The translations under genes were made by a program, and so were the position numbers. This document shows, piece after piece, positions 43,063 through 51,537 of a stretch of DNA of 58,653 bases (the stretch's first letter is position 1; the number at the start of each line of letters is the position of its first letter). The DNA comes from Herpetosiphonaceae bacterium (GTDB lineage Bacteria > Chloroflexota > Chloroflexia > Chloroflexales > Herpetosiphonaceae), in contig JABXJS010000227.1 in NCBI GenBank assembly GCA_013538855.1, positions 1 to 58,653 of the forward strand, given 5' to 3'. The notes beneath the pieces were generated by a model. It was not told the DNA's origin, searched no databases, and saw only the letters and a list, made by a program, of their open reading frames with translations.

Positions 43063-43748
43063 GCGCCGCAACCATGATTGCCGTTATCGACGATGAATAT
43101 GCGCTGCGCAACTTGTTGGAGACCAGCCTCAGCGCCCGTGGCTACACCGTGCTCACCGCCGCAACGGCCAAGCTCGGCCTGGAGCAGATCGCCGCCCGCC
43201 AGCCACAGATCATCGTGCTCGATCTGGGACTGCCGGACCAAGACGGCCTCGAGGTTATTCGCAGCGTGCGCGAGTGGGCCACGACGCCGATCATCATTCT
43301 CTCGGCGCGCCACGAGGAGGCCGCCAAGATCGCCGCGCTCGACCTCGGGGCCGATGACTACCTGACCAAGCCGTTCAGCACCGATGAGCTGCTGGCACGC
43401 ATCCGCGTGGCCGAGCGCCATCTGCAGCAGCGCCCAGCCAACGAGCCGCTCATCGACGTTGGCGACCTACGCATTGATCTCGCCAACCGCAGCGTCAAGC
43501 GCGGCGCAGAGGAGATCCACCTCACACCGACGGAGTACCAGCTGCTGCGGCTGTTTATGCTCAACCGCGGCCGGGTGCTGACCCACGCCACGCTGCTGCG
43601 CGAGGTCTGGGGGCCAGGCTACCAGCAGGACACGCAGCTGCTGCGCGGCTTTATCGCTCAGCTGCGGCAGAAGATCGAGCCTCAGCCAAACCGCCCACGC
43701 TTTATCAGCACCGAGCCTGGCATCGGCTACCGCATGGCCGACGAGTAG
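43059..43748 (+). CDS. KdpE-like OmpR-family response regulator
   Basis: Predicted DNA-binding regulator of 229 residues. The receiver domain has acidic D11/D12, phospho-acceptor D55 in VLDLGLPDQDG and the conserved lysine in LTKPF. The C-terminal winged helix (EIHLTPTEYQLLRLFMLNRGRVLTHATLLREVWG) is OmpR/PhoB-type and matches KdpE. It is translationally coupled to the kinase. The KimA-like gene begins 147 bases downstream with its own leader, so it may be a regulated target. Confidence 0.92.
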   Translation: MSAATMIAVIDDEYALRNLLETSLSARGYTVLTAATAKLGLEQIAARQPQIIVLDLGLPDQDGLEVIRSVREWATTPIIILSARHEEAAKIAALDLGADDYLTKPFSTDELLARIRVAERHLQQRPANEPLIDVGDLRIDLANRSVKRGAEEIHLTPTEYQLLRLFMLNRGRVLTHATLLREVWGPGYQQDTQLLRGFIAQLRQKIEPQPNRPRFISTEPGIGYRMADE

Positions 43749-43783
43749 GCCAAATCCCCACACTTTCCATATGCGCTTTACGC

Positions 43784-43859
43784 TATCCTACCAGTAGAGA
43801 TTAACGCTCATGGGCACGCCGACGTGCGCTGGAAGCCAAGCCAGCGCCTTTTTGTGCCC
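43784..43859 (+). promoter_or_regulatory. Promoter and structured leader of kimA-like gene
   Basis: TATCCT (43784-43789) is a plausible -10. In the leader, GCACG/CGTGC (43814-43827, loop CCGA) overlaps by two bases with a terminator-like hairpin (43826-43832 with 43841-43847) followed by five Ts (43849-43853). GGGCAC (43812-43817) can also pair with GTGCCC (43854-43859). These alternative pairings suggest an attenuator or riboswitch-like control, but no known aptamer was recognised. Confidence 0.5.
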
Positions 43860-43894
43860 GCTCGTTCACGTTCAACGGTAGGAGACGCTTCATC

Positions 43895-45829
43895 ATGATT
43901 GATATTCGCCGCACCCTCTTCGGGCGACCTTTCCCAAGCAGCCAAGCGCACCACGAGCGCCTCGACAATATACGTGGTCTGGCGGTGTTCGCCTCGGACC
44001 CGATCAGCTCCAACGCCTACGCCACCGAGGCGATCATGACCACGATTGTGGCGCTTGGCGCGGGCGCGCTCAGCCTGACGCTGCCGATCGCCATCACCAT
44101 CGCGCTGCTGGTGCTGCTGGTCATCCTCAGCTACAACCAGACGATCACGCACTACCCGATGGGTGGCGGGGCCTACAAGGTCGCCAAAGATAACCTGGGC
44201 ACGGTGCCCTCGCTGATCGCCGCAGCTGCGCTGCTTGGCGACTATGTGCTGACCGTGTCGGTGTCGGTGGCCGCTGGCATCAAGGCGCTGGCCTCGGCCT
44301 TCCCCGAGGTGCCCTTCTTCGAGCAGCACCGCATCTACCTGGGCATCGCCTGCATTGTAATTTTGACCTGGATCAACCTGCGTGGCGTGCGCGAAAGCGG
44401 CACGATCTTCGCCATCCCCACCTATGCCTTTGTGGCTGGCGTGCTGCTGGTGATCGCCATCGGCCTTGTGCGCTCGCTGGGCCTGTTCGGCGTCACGCCG
44501 CTGCCGCCTAAGCAGGCCGTCAGCGCCAGCGTGCCGCTGAGCCTGAACACGCTGACGATCTGGTGGGTGCTGCGCTCATTCGCGGCTGGCTGCACGGCGC
44601 TGACCGGCATTGAGGCGATCAGCAACGGCGTGCAGGCGTTCAGGCTGCCTGCGCCGCGCAACGCTGTGCGCACCATGCGCGTGATGGGCGGCCTAGCGAT
44701 GACGCTGTTCATCGGCATCAGCTACCTGGCCACCCACATCAACATCAATCTCCAGGTGCACGAGAGCGTGCTCTCACAGCTGACGCGCACCATCGTCGGC
44801 ACTGGCCCGATCTACTACTGGGTGCAGAGCTTCACGCTGCTAATTCTGGTGCTGGCAGCCAACACCGCCTATCAAGATTTCCCGCGCCTGTCGGCGATCA
44901 TCGCCAGCGATGGCTTTCTGCCGCGCTGGATGACGCGCGTTGGCAGCCGCCTGGTCTACAGCACCGGCATCGGCGTGCTGGCGCTGCTCTCGAGCCTGGT
45001 GCTGGCGGCGTTCGGCGGCGATGAACTGCGGCTGCTGCCGCTGTACGCCATCGGCGTGTTCACCAGCTTCACGCTCTCGCAGGCGGGCATGGTGCGGCTG
45101 TGGAACAAGGTCGCAAAGCTCCAGCCCGGCGAGACCTACGACACCGGCGAGACGGTGCTGCACTTCGAGCAGGGCTGGCGCTGGAAGCGCATCCCCAGCC
45201 TCATCGGCTGTGGCCTGACCGCCGTGGTGTTTGTGATCTTGTCGGTCACCAAGTTCCGCGATGGTGCGTGGATGATCCTGCTGGCGATGCCGATCATGGT
45301 GCTGGGCTTCATGGCGATCAAGCGCCACTACAGCAGCGTGGCCGCCAACCTGCGCCTGACCGGCCTCCAGCCTAGCGATCTGCGCGACCCGGCCGATGTG
45401 GCGATTGTGCCGATCGGCGGCGTGCACCGCGCCTCGCTGCGCGCGATCAAGTACGCGCTCAAGTTCTCCGATGATGTGCGCGTGGTACAGGTCGTCGGCA
45501 GCCAGGAGGAGGAGGACCTCTCGCGCGAGCGCTGGGAGGGCTGGCAGGCGGTTGTGCCCAATGCCAAGCTGGTGTTTCTCTACACCGATTACCGCGATTT
45601 CCTGCGCCCGCTCGTCGAGTATATCTACTCGGTCAACCACGACGAGTACCCCGGCCAGCTGATCACCGTCGTCGTGCCCGAGTTTGTGCCCGACTCGAAG
45701 GTCGCCAACCTGCTGCACAATCAGACGGCGACCATGCTGCGGCTGATGCTGCGCGGCTATGAGGATGTCGTCGTCATCGACGTGCCCTACCACCTGCGCA
45801 AGCCCGCGCAGCTGGAGCAGAGCGCCTAG
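43895..45829 (+). CDS. KimA-like potassium/amino-acid permease
   Basis: Predicted 644-residue membrane transporter of the APC superfamily. The first helix region ASDPISSNAYATEAI, then YPMGGGAYKVAKDNLG and LLGDYVLTVSVSVAAGIKAL, match the KimA (YdaO) high-affinity potassium importer. About twelve hydrophobic helices are followed by a 190-residue cytoplasmic domain, as in KimA, where it binds cyclic di-AMP. AGGAG lies ten bases before ATG 43895. It follows a KdpDE-like pair, supporting a potassium role. A general amino acid permease is the alternative. Confidence 0.85.
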   Translation: MIDIRRTLFGRPFPSSQAHHERLDNIRGLAVFASDPISSNAYATEAIMTTIVALGAGALSLTLPIAITIALLVLLVILSYNQTITHYPMGGGAYKVAKDNLGTVPSLIAAAALLGDYVLTVSVSVAAGIKALASAFPEVPFFEQHRIYLGIACIVILTWINLRGVRESGTIFAIPTYAFVAGVLLVIAIGLVRSLGLFGVTPLPPKQAVSASVPLSLNTLTIWWVLRSFAAGCTALTGIEAISNGVQAFRLPAPRNAVRTMRVMGGLAMTLFIGISYLATHININLQVHESVLSQLTRTIVGTGPIYYWVQSFTLLILVLAANTAYQDFPRLSAIIASDGFLPRWMTRVGSRLVYSTGIGVLALLSSLVLAAFGGDELRLLPLYAIGVFTSFTLSQAGMVRLWNKVAKLQPGETYDTGETVLHFEQGWRWKRIPSLIGCGLTAVVFVILSVTKFRDGAWMILLAMPIMVLGFMAIKRHYSSVAANLRLTGLQPSDLRDPADVAIVPIGGVHRASLRAIKYALKFSDDVRVVQVVGSQEEEDLSRERWEGWQAVVPNAKLVFLYTDYRDFLRPLVEYIYSVNHDEYPGQLITVVVPEFVPDSKVANLLHNQTATMLRLMLRGYEDVVVIDVPYHLRKPAQLEQSA

Positions 45830-45869
45830 GCTGAGCGTGCGAACATCCTAAAAAAATACGCTAAAACAA

Positions 45870-45904
45870 CCGGCGGGGCTGATCGCGATGATCAGCCCCG
45901 CCGG
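45870..45904. terminator. Bidirectional terminator kimA-like / pdhC
   Basis: A perfect 15-base-pair stem (45870-45884 with 45890-45904) and 5-base loop lie between two convergent genes. The minus-strand side is followed by T-rich sequence (45848-45869), favouring termination of the pdh operon. It may also stop the plus-strand transcript. Confidence 0.85.
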
Positions 45905-45924
45905 TGTGTGTCCGCGCTGCGCCG

Positions 45925-47280
45925 CTACAGCAGCAGGCGGAACGGGTGCTCCATCAGGGTGCGCACGGCCTGCAGGAACTGCGCGGCGGTCGCGCCATCG
46001 GAGACGCGATGGTCAACCGAGATGGTCACGTTCATCAGGTTGCGCACGACGATCTCGCCATCGCGCACGACCGGCGTGGGGATGGTGCTGCCGACGGCCA
46101 GGATCGCTGACTGCGGCGGCGTGATGATCGCCACAAAGTGGGTCACATCGAACATGCCCAGGTTGCTCACGGTGAACGTGCCGCCCTGCAGATCGTCGAG
46201 CGACGCTTTGCCATCGCGGGTGCGCTTGATCACCTCGCGCATGCGGTTGGACAGCGCGCCGAGGCTCAGCTTATCACAGTCGCGCACCACCGGGGCCAGC
46301 AGGCCCATGTCGGTGGCCACGGCTACGCTGATGTGCACGTCCTGATGCACCAGCAGCTTGTCGCCGGCGAAGGTGGCGTTCAGCTCGGGATACTGCTTGA
46401 GGCCAATTGCGCAGGCCTTCAGCAGCAGCTCGGTCACGGAGAGCTTGCCGCCGTGCGCCTCCTGCAGGCGCGGCAGCAGCTCCATGGCGGCGTCCATCTC
46501 GATCGTCGAGGTGACGAAGAACGGCGGCACCTGCTGCTGGCTGGCGACCATGCGCTGGGCGATGGTCTGGCGCAGACGTGACAGCGGCTGCTCGACCGCG
46601 CCCTCGGTGGCGATAACCGGGGCGGGCGCTGGCGGCGGGGCCACTGGCGCTGGCGTGGACGGCTGCGGCGCGCGCGCGGTGTCCTCGCGCTGAGCGGCCG
46701 GGGCGGGCTGCGCCGTCGGCTGCGCGGCGGGACGGCCAGGCTGTGCGCCCTCGACATCGGCGCGCACAATCCGCCCGCCGGGGCCGCTGCCCTGCACAGC
46801 GTGCAGATCAACCCCGCGATCCGCAGCGATGCGGCGCGCGGCCGGGGTGGCGATCACGCGACCGCCGCCGTTGGCGCTGGGCGCAGGCTGCGGCGCACGC
46901 GCATCCTCGCGCTGCTGCGCTGGCACCTGGTCGGGCACCTTGGCCGCAGCGTCGGACGATGGCGCTGCGGCGCCGCCCTCGCCGATCTGCGTCTCCGGGG
47001 CCTCAGCCGGAGCCGACTCGCTGACCTCTTCGTCGTCGTCGGAGCCATCGTCGATGATCGCGATTGGTGCGCCGACGGGCACGGTGGTGCCCTCATCGAC
47101 CAGATGTTTTTTGAGCACGCCGCTGTCGAACGACTCGACCTCAATCGTGACCTTGTCGGTCTCGATCTCGGCGATTGGCTCGCCGCGAGCCACCGAGTCG
47201 CCGGGCTGCTTGAGCCACTTGGCGAGCGTGCCCTCCTCCATGTCGTAGCCCATCTTGGGCATTGTTACTTCTTTCGCCAT
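45925..47280 (-). CDS. pdhC: Pyruvate dehydrogenase-type E2
   Basis: Predicted dihydrolipoyl acetyltransferase of 451 residues. One lipoyl domain (residues 3-77) begins TMPKMGYDMEEGT and carries the lipoylation lysine in IETDKVTIE at K43. An acidic linker (DDGSDDDEEVSES) is unusual. A subunit-binding domain (VIATPAARRIAADRGVDL) and a second Ala/Pro linker precede the catalytic domain, which ends near SVDHRVSDG. The linkers contain QREDARAPQ and QREDTARAPQ, like the AQREDAA of the other E2. It is the last gene of the second operon; no E3 is seen. Confidence 0.92.
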   Translation of the reverse strand: MAKEVTMPKMGYDMEEGTLAKWLKQPGDSVARGEPIAEIETDKVTIEVESFDSGVLKKHLVDEGTTVPVGAPIAIIDDGSDDDEEVSESAPAEAPETQIGEGGAAAPSSDAAAKVPDQVPAQQREDARAPQPAPSANGGGRVIATPAARRIAADRGVDLHAVQGSGPGGRIVRADVEGAQPGRPAAQPTAQPAPAAQREDTARAPQPSTPAPVAPPPAPAPVIATEGAVEQPLSRLRQTIAQRMVASQQQVPPFFVTSTIEMDAAMELLPRLQEAHGGKLSVTELLLKACAIGLKQYPELNATFAGDKLLVHQDVHISVAVATDMGLLAPVVRDCDKLSLGALSNRMREVIKRTRDGKASLDDLQGGTFTVSNLGMFDVTHFVAIITPPQSAILAVGSTIPTPVVRDGEIVVRNLMNVTISVDHRVSDGATAAQFLQAVRTLMEHPFRLLL

Positions 47281-47292
47281 CGAACCCCCTAG

Positions 47293-47350
47293 CGCACCAC
47301 GGCTGCTGGCGAGCGCGTCCTGTCATGGGCGCGCCCACAAGCGTGGTGCG
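47293..47350 (-). repeat. Inverted repeat between pdhB and pdhC
   Basis: CGCACCACG (47293-47301) and CGTGGTGCG (47342-47350) are perfect 9-base inverted arms around a GC-rich loop containing the palindrome GGGCGCGCCC. It may shape intercistronic messenger stability; no T tract follows. Confidence 0.4.
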
Positions 47351-47366
47351 ACTGCTTGCACAACAA

Positions 47367-48365
47367 CTACTGCTGGCGAATGCGCTGCGTCTTACCGGCC
47401 AGCACCTGCTTCACAGCGTCGATCACCGACTCCGGATGCGGCACGACTGCGGTCTCCAGGTTCTTCGCATACGGCATGGGCACCTCGTCGAAGCCAACGC
47501 GCCAGATCGGGGCGTCGATGTAGTCGAAGCCCTCGGTGTAGAGGCGCGCCGCAATCTCCGCGCCAACGCCAACGGAGGTCCACTCCTCGGTGGCGATCAC
47601 GGCGCGGTTAGTCTTGCGGAAGCTTTCGATCACTGGCTCCATATCGAGCGGGCGCAGCGTGCGCAGGTCCACAATGGCGGCGTCGATGCCCTCCTCGGCC
47701 AGCTTCTCGGCGGCCTGCTGGACCATCGGCGTCATGCGGCCGTAGCAGACGATCGTCACATCCTTGCCGTCGCGCAGCAGGTTGGACTTGCCAATCGGCA
47801 CGGTGTAGCTTTCCTCGGGCACCTCGCCCTTGACGCTATAGATGCCGGTGTGCTCAATGAAGATCACCGGGTCGGGATCTTCGATGGCGGCGCGCATCAT
47901 GCCCTTGGCATCGTAGGGCGTGCCCGGAGCCACGACCTTGAGGCCAGGAATGTAGGCGTAGTAGTTATCGAACGCCTGCGAGTGGGTCGCGCTGAGCTGG
48001 CCGTAGCCGTTGGGCAGGCGAAAGACGATCGGCACGGTGAACTGGCCGCCGAACATGTAGTGAATTTTGGCGGCGTGGTTGACGATCATGTCCAGCGCCA
48101 GCAGCGCGAAGTTGGTGGTCATCATCTCGACGACCGGGCGCAGGCCGTTCATGGCCGCGCCGATGCCCAGGCCGGCGTAGCCCGCCTCGGCGATGGGCAT
48201 GTCGCGGATGCGCTTGTCGCCAAACTCTTTGACAAAGCCCTTGGTCACACCGTAGGCGCTGTCGTAGTGCACAACATCTTCACCGATAATGAACACGCGC
48301 TCGTCGGCGTGCATCGCGTCACGAAGCGCCTGTCGCAGCGCCTCCATAAACGTAATTACAGGCAT
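47367..48365 (-). CDS. pdhB: Pyruvate dehydrogenase-type E1 beta
   Basis: Predicted E1 beta subunit of 332 residues. It has ITFMEALRQALRDAM, GEDVVHYDSAYGVTKG, RDMPIAEAGYAGLGIGAAM, RLPNGYGQLSATHSQ and a C-terminal VPMPYAKNLE, the acetyl-transferring beta pattern. It follows E1 alpha by 17 bases and precedes pdhC by 86 bases. It forms the thiamine-dependent E1 with the upstream subunit. The sequence differs clearly from the plus-strand branched-chain beta subunit. Confidence 0.93.
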   Translation of the reverse strand: MPVITFMEALRQALRDAMHADERVFIIGEDVVHYDSAYGVTKGFVKEFGDKRIRDMPIAEAGYAGLGIGAAMNGLRPVVEMMTTNFALLALDMIVNHAAKIHYMFGGQFTVPIVFRLPNGYGQLSATHSQAFDNYYAYIPGLKVVAPGTPYDAKGMMRAAIEDPDPVIFIEHTGIYSVKGEVPEESYTVPIGKSNLLRDGKDVTIVCYGRMTPMVQQAAEKLAEEGIDAAIVDLRTLRPLDMEPVIESFRKTNRAVIATEEWTSVGVGAEIAARLYTEGFDYIDAPIWRVGFDEVPMPYAKNLETAVVPHPESVIDAVKQVLAGKTQRIRQQ

Positions 48366-48382
48366 GTATACTCCTTCGATCC

Positions 48383-49360
48383 TTAGAGCGGCTGCGCGTA
48401 GATATCGTCCCAGGCTTCGCTAAGCTCGGGAGCCGGGCTTTCCTCCGCAAACTTAACGGCGGCCTCGACTTCTTTCTCGACCTCGCTCTCGATCTTCTTG
48501 GCCTTCTTGTTGTCGAGCAGGCCCTCGTCGAGCAGCTTCTGCTTGAGTAGCTCGATCGGATCGTTGGAGCGGCGAGCGGCGATATCCTCGCGGGTGCGGT
48601 ACATCTGCGGATCGGCGGCGGAGTGGCCGCGCAGGCGGTAGGTCATGGCCTCGATGAAGTAGGGGCCTTGGCCTGAGCGCGCGTGCTCGATGGCGGCGCT
48701 GGCCTTCTCGCGCACCTCGACAACATCGTTGCCGTTGATGCGCTCGCCAGGCATAAACGGCGATGCCTTCTTGTGAATCTCGGTGACAGCGGTGTGCACC
48801 GACAGCGGCGTGCCCATGGCGAACTCGTTGTTCTCGCAGAGAAACACGATCGGCAGCTTGTAGAGCGCCGCGAGGCTGATGGCCTCGTAGAACTCGCCGC
48901 CGTTGGTCGCGCCGTCGCCGAAGAAGCACATCACCACGCCGTCGTCGTCCTGGCCTAGCACCTCGCGCTTGTACTGGATGCCATAGGCGATGCCCACGGC
49001 CAGCAGCAGGTGCGCGCCAACGATGGCGTAGCCGCCCCAGAAGTGCTTGGCGTCGTCGGCAAAGTGCATCGAGCCGCCCTTGCCCTTCGACGTGCCGGTC
49101 TGGCGGCCAAATAGCTCAGCCATCAGCGGCTGCGGGTCCAGCCCGCGCGCCAGCGCATGGCCGTGATCACGGTAGTGCGTTACCAGGTGATCCTGCGGTT
49201 TCAGCGCCCCAATTGCGCCCACGGCCACGGCCTCCTGGCCAACGTACAGGTGCAGAAAGCCGCCGATGCGGGCGCGGGTATATTGCTGCTGACAGTGCTC
49301 TTCAAATGAACGTATCAGCAGCATTGTGCGATAATCAGCAAGCAGGTCCTGTTTGTCCAT
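48383..49360 (-). CDS. pdhA: Pyruvate dehydrogenase-type E1 alpha
   Basis: Predicted E1 alpha of 325 residues. The thiamine-diphosphate motif is FGDGATNGGEFYEAIS followed by CENNEFAMGT. The N-terminal YVGQEAVAVGAIGAL and the phosphorylation-loop TYRLRGHSAADP are of pyruvate dehydrogenase type. The C-terminal 60 residues are rich in Glu and Lys. GGAG precedes the ATG. It is the first gene of an E1 alpha, E1 beta, E2 operon whose leader contains a hairpin (49404-49424) and an extended -10 promoter (49466-49474). Confidence 0.93.
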   Translation of the reverse strand: MDKQDLLADYRTMLLIRSFEEHCQQQYTRARIGGFLHLYVGQEAVAVGAIGALKPQDHLVTHYRDHGHALARGLDPQPLMAELFGRQTGTSKGKGGSMHFADDAKHFWGGYAIVGAHLLLAVGIAYGIQYKREVLGQDDDGVVMCFFGDGATNGGEFYEAISLAALYKLPIVFLCENNEFAMGTPLSVHTAVTEIHKKASPFMPGERINGNDVVEVREKASAAIEHARSGQGPYFIEAMTYRLRGHSAADPQMYRTREDIAARRSNDPIELLKQKLLDEGLLDNKKAKKIESEVEKEVEAAVKFAEESPAPELSEAWDDIYAQPL

Positions 49361-49403
49361 TCAAGCTCCTTATTGGGATTTCAGCGGGAAGAACAAAGTT
49401 GTA

Positions 49404-49424
49404 GGACAGCGCAGCACGCTGCCC
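49404..49424 (-). terminator. Hairpin in pdh leader
   Basis: An 8-base-pair stem with one G-U pair (49404-49411 with 49417-49424) lies between the pdh promoter and pdhA. A loosely T-rich sequence follows on the minus strand, so it is a weaker terminator-like element than that of the bkd leader. Confidence 0.4.
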
Positions 49425-49465
49425 TGCCACACATCGTCGGCACTGACAGACGTGATACCGCAGGC

Positions 49466-49474
49466 ATTATAGCA
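49466..49474 (-). promoter_or_regulatory. Extended -10 promoter of pdh operon
   Basis: The minus strand reads TGC-TATAAT (49474-49466), a perfect extended -10. Transcription should begin near 49459, leaving a leader of about 100 bases. Confidence 0.65.
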
Positions 49475-49548
49475 TATCAGATCGGCCCACGTCGGGAGGC
49501 AACCCGCTTGCCGTAGGCTTGTGTAGATATGACACAATGTGTCGTAAC

Positions 49549-49797
49549 TTATGCCACGACGTGGATACCGTAGTGCTGCAGGATGTGCTCGACGCGCCCG
49601 CGCGCGTTGACCGGGTCGATCAGCAGCGCCACCGGCACCTCGATGCGAAAGTGCCGCCCATCATGAAAGCGCTCGTCGGGATGCCAGTACACCCGCGCGA
49701 TCGGTAGCTCACGGCGCAGGGCGCGCAGGGCCACCCACAGGTCGGGCATGGTTGTCTCACACGCCACCGTCAGAAATGCAGTTGCGTCCGCTGCCAT
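49549..49797 (-). CDS. Small protein of unknown function
   Basis: An 82-residue predicted protein starting at ATG 49797, with GGAG nine bases upstream. The composition is protein-like: an N-terminal strand AFLTVACETT, a helix LWVALRALRREL, a strand RVYWHPDERF and a closing HFRIEVPVALL-GRVEHILQHYGI. The strand-helix-strand layout suggests a ferredoxin-like or ACT-like fold, but this is weak inference. No family is recognised. It lies alone, 75 bases upstream of the pdh promoter and on the same strand. Confidence 0.6.
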   Translation of the reverse strand: MAADATAFLTVACETTMPDLWVALRALRRELPIARVYWHPDERFHDGRHFRIEVPVALLIDPVNARGRVEHILQHYGIHVVA

Positions 49798-49803
49798 AGC
49801 CAA

Positions 49804-50329
49804 ACTCTCCTTCTATTCACGACTAGCGGTAGTAGGGTTAAATGCGCTCAGTCTAGCACGGATGAGCGTCTGATTCAATCCTGCGTGCTAGGTCTTTTGG
49901 GTTATTGCGTACTAGGCTGGCTACGGTGCGCAGGCCGCTGTGTGGCTCAACGCCCGCTTAGTCAGCAACTCACGTGCCGCAAAACCTGCTCGCCCCCCGC
50001 CGCTCAAGCACGGCATGAAGCGATCAAGCCCGGCCGCGCCACCAGCAGCGCCCAACGCTGCGCCACTGGCCGCCACCGCGCCATGCCGGGAACTGGTCCG
50101 ACCGCGATTCAGAGTCGCCATAAAATAAACGTGCGGGCATGCAACGCCTGGCCCTGTCGGCTGAGCCGCAGCGACCATGCACAACGCGGCTTTTTTCAAA
50201 ACACTCGCGCCAGCCTCGCTGTTGATCTTTTGTTGATCTTTTAAAGATAGAGCGCGGCTGCGCTAGCGTCAGTGCACGCAGCATCCTTCTAATGGCGCAC
50301 GCCGCTGCACGCACACAGCGGCGGCCGAG
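49804..50329. other. Gene-free gap with degenerate repeat fragments
   Basis: No credible gene is seen in this stretch of more than 500 bases. CTGGTCCGACCGCGA (50093-50107) is the reverse complement of the end of repeat B (579-593). GCGGCTTTTTTCAAAACA near 50183-50200 resembles the repeat A core. The region looks like decayed repeat material. Confidence 0.45.
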
Positions 50330-50335
50330 TATAAT
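50330..50335 (+). promoter_or_regulatory. -10 element of MDR oxidoreductase
   Basis: A perfect TATAAT lies 31 bases before ATG 50367, implying a very short leader. It also excludes in-frame starts further upstream. Confidence 0.6.
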
Positions 50336-50366
50336 GGCGGTTGTTTTGCTGAGGAAGGAGCCACTG

Positions 50367-51395
50367 ATGAGCGATGCGACGCCTGCCGGCGCGACGATGC
50401 AGGCGCTGGAGCTGCGCGACTACGCCGACACGCCCGAGAGCCTGCGGCTGGTCGAGCGCCCGCTGCCCAAGCCCGCCGCGGGCTATGTGCTGGTGCGCAT
50501 GGCCTACGCGGCGATCAACCCGTCGGACCTGCTGTTTCTGCGCGGCGAGTATGGCATCAAGAAAAAGTTGCCGGTGATCGCGGGCTTCGAGGGCAGCGGC
50601 ACCGTGGTGGCCGCCGGGCCGGGCTGGCGCGGCAGGCTGCTCGTCGGGCGGCGCGTGGCCTGTCTGGCTGGCGATGCGACCGACGGCACCTGGGCCGAGT
50701 ACGCCGTTATTCCCGCCGAGCGCTGCTTTCCGCTGAGCGATCAGCTGACGCTGGAGCAGGGCGCGCACCTGCTGGTCAACCCGCTGACGGCCTGGGGCCT
50801 GCTGCACACCGCCCGCTCCCAGGGCCACGCCGCCGCCATCCAGACCGCCGCCGCCTCGCAGCTCGGGCGCATGCTCGTGCGGCTGAGCGAGCGCTTTAGC
50901 TACCCGCTGATCAACATCGTGCGGCGACAGGCGCAGGTCGAGCTGCTGCGCGCGCAGGGCGCGGCCTACGTGCTCAACTCCAGCACGCCCAGCTTTGCCA
51001 GCGACCTGCGCGAGCTGGCCCAGGAGCTGCGCGCCACCGTCGCCTTCGACGCCGTGGCCGGGGCAATGACCGGCCAGCTGCTGACGGCCATGCCCAACCA
51101 CAGCCGCGTGATCGTCTACGGCGCGCTTGATGCCGCGCCCATCCAGCTCGACGCCCAGCGCCTGGTCTTCGAGGACAAGACGCTGAGCGGCTTCTGGCTG
51201 GCCGAGTGGGCCACCAGCCTGCGCCTGCCGGAGCTGCTGCGCATCGGCAGCACTGTGCAGCACCTGGCCCAGTTCGAGCTAGCCACCAGCGTGCAGGCGC
51301 ACATCCCGCTCAGCGCAGGCTACCAGGGCGTGCAGCAGTACCGCGCCAGCATGACGGCGGGCAAGGTCGTGTGGGCGATGCACGGGGCGGAGTAG
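50367..51395 (+). CDS. MDR-family zinc-less oxidoreductase
   Basis: Predicted cytoplasmic NAD(P)H-dependent oxidoreductase of 342 residues in the medium-chain dehydrogenase/reductase family. The N-terminal catalytic fold shows VLVRMAYAAINPSDLLFLRGEY and PVIAGFEGSGTVVAAG. The nucleotide-binding fold has TAAASQLGRMLVRL in place of the classic glycine-rich loop. Zinc-ligand cysteines and histidines of alcohol dehydrogenases are absent, so it belongs with the quinone oxidoreductase or enoyl reductase groups. AAGGAG precedes the start. It is a single-gene unit; substrate unknown. Confidence 0.9.
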   Translation: MSDATPAGATMQALELRDYADTPESLRLVERPLPKPAAGYVLVRMAYAAINPSDLLFLRGEYGIKKKLPVIAGFEGSGTVVAAGPGWRGRLLVGRRVACLAGDATDGTWAEYAVIPAERCFPLSDQLTLEQGAHLLVNPLTAWGLLHTARSQGHAAAIQTAAASQLGRMLVRLSERFSYPLINIVRRQAQVELLRAQGAAYVLNSSTPSFASDLRELAQELRATVAFDAVAGAMTGQLLTAMPNHSRVIVYGALDAAPIQLDAQRLVFEDKTLSGFWLAEWATSLRLPELLRIGSTVQHLAQFELATSVQAHIPLSAGYQGVQQYRASMTAGKVVWAMHGAE

Positions 51396-51478
51396 GCCCG
51401 TTCAATATTGTAGAGGTTGCAGCACAGAAGCCGTAGCGTGCGGAGGAGTGCCTGGGTTCCTGCGGTGCACATCAAGCG

Positions 51479-51507
51479 TTGACAGCGCCAACGACCTTCG
51501 GCATACT
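51479..51507 (+). promoter_or_regulatory. Sigma-70 promoter of nucleotidyltransferase gene
   Basis: A perfect TTGACA (51479-51484) and CATACT (51502-51507) are separated by 17 bases, about 30 bases upstream of the start codon. Confidence 0.7.
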
Positions 51508-51537
51508 AAACCCATCACTTGGCCTTGGAGGTGACGC

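Noticed and set aside
43741-43894. Cyclic di-AMP (ydaO/yuaA) riboswitch before the KimA-like gene
   Set aside because: The gene type makes it expected, but the leader is short and the conserved G-rich and GAAUC-like bases of that aptamer were not found; only alternative hairpins are reported.
49804-50366. Hidden small gene in the gap before the MDR oxidoreductase
   Set aside because: Short frames there are Arg/Ala-rich, lack ribosome sites and overlap degenerate repeat fragments.
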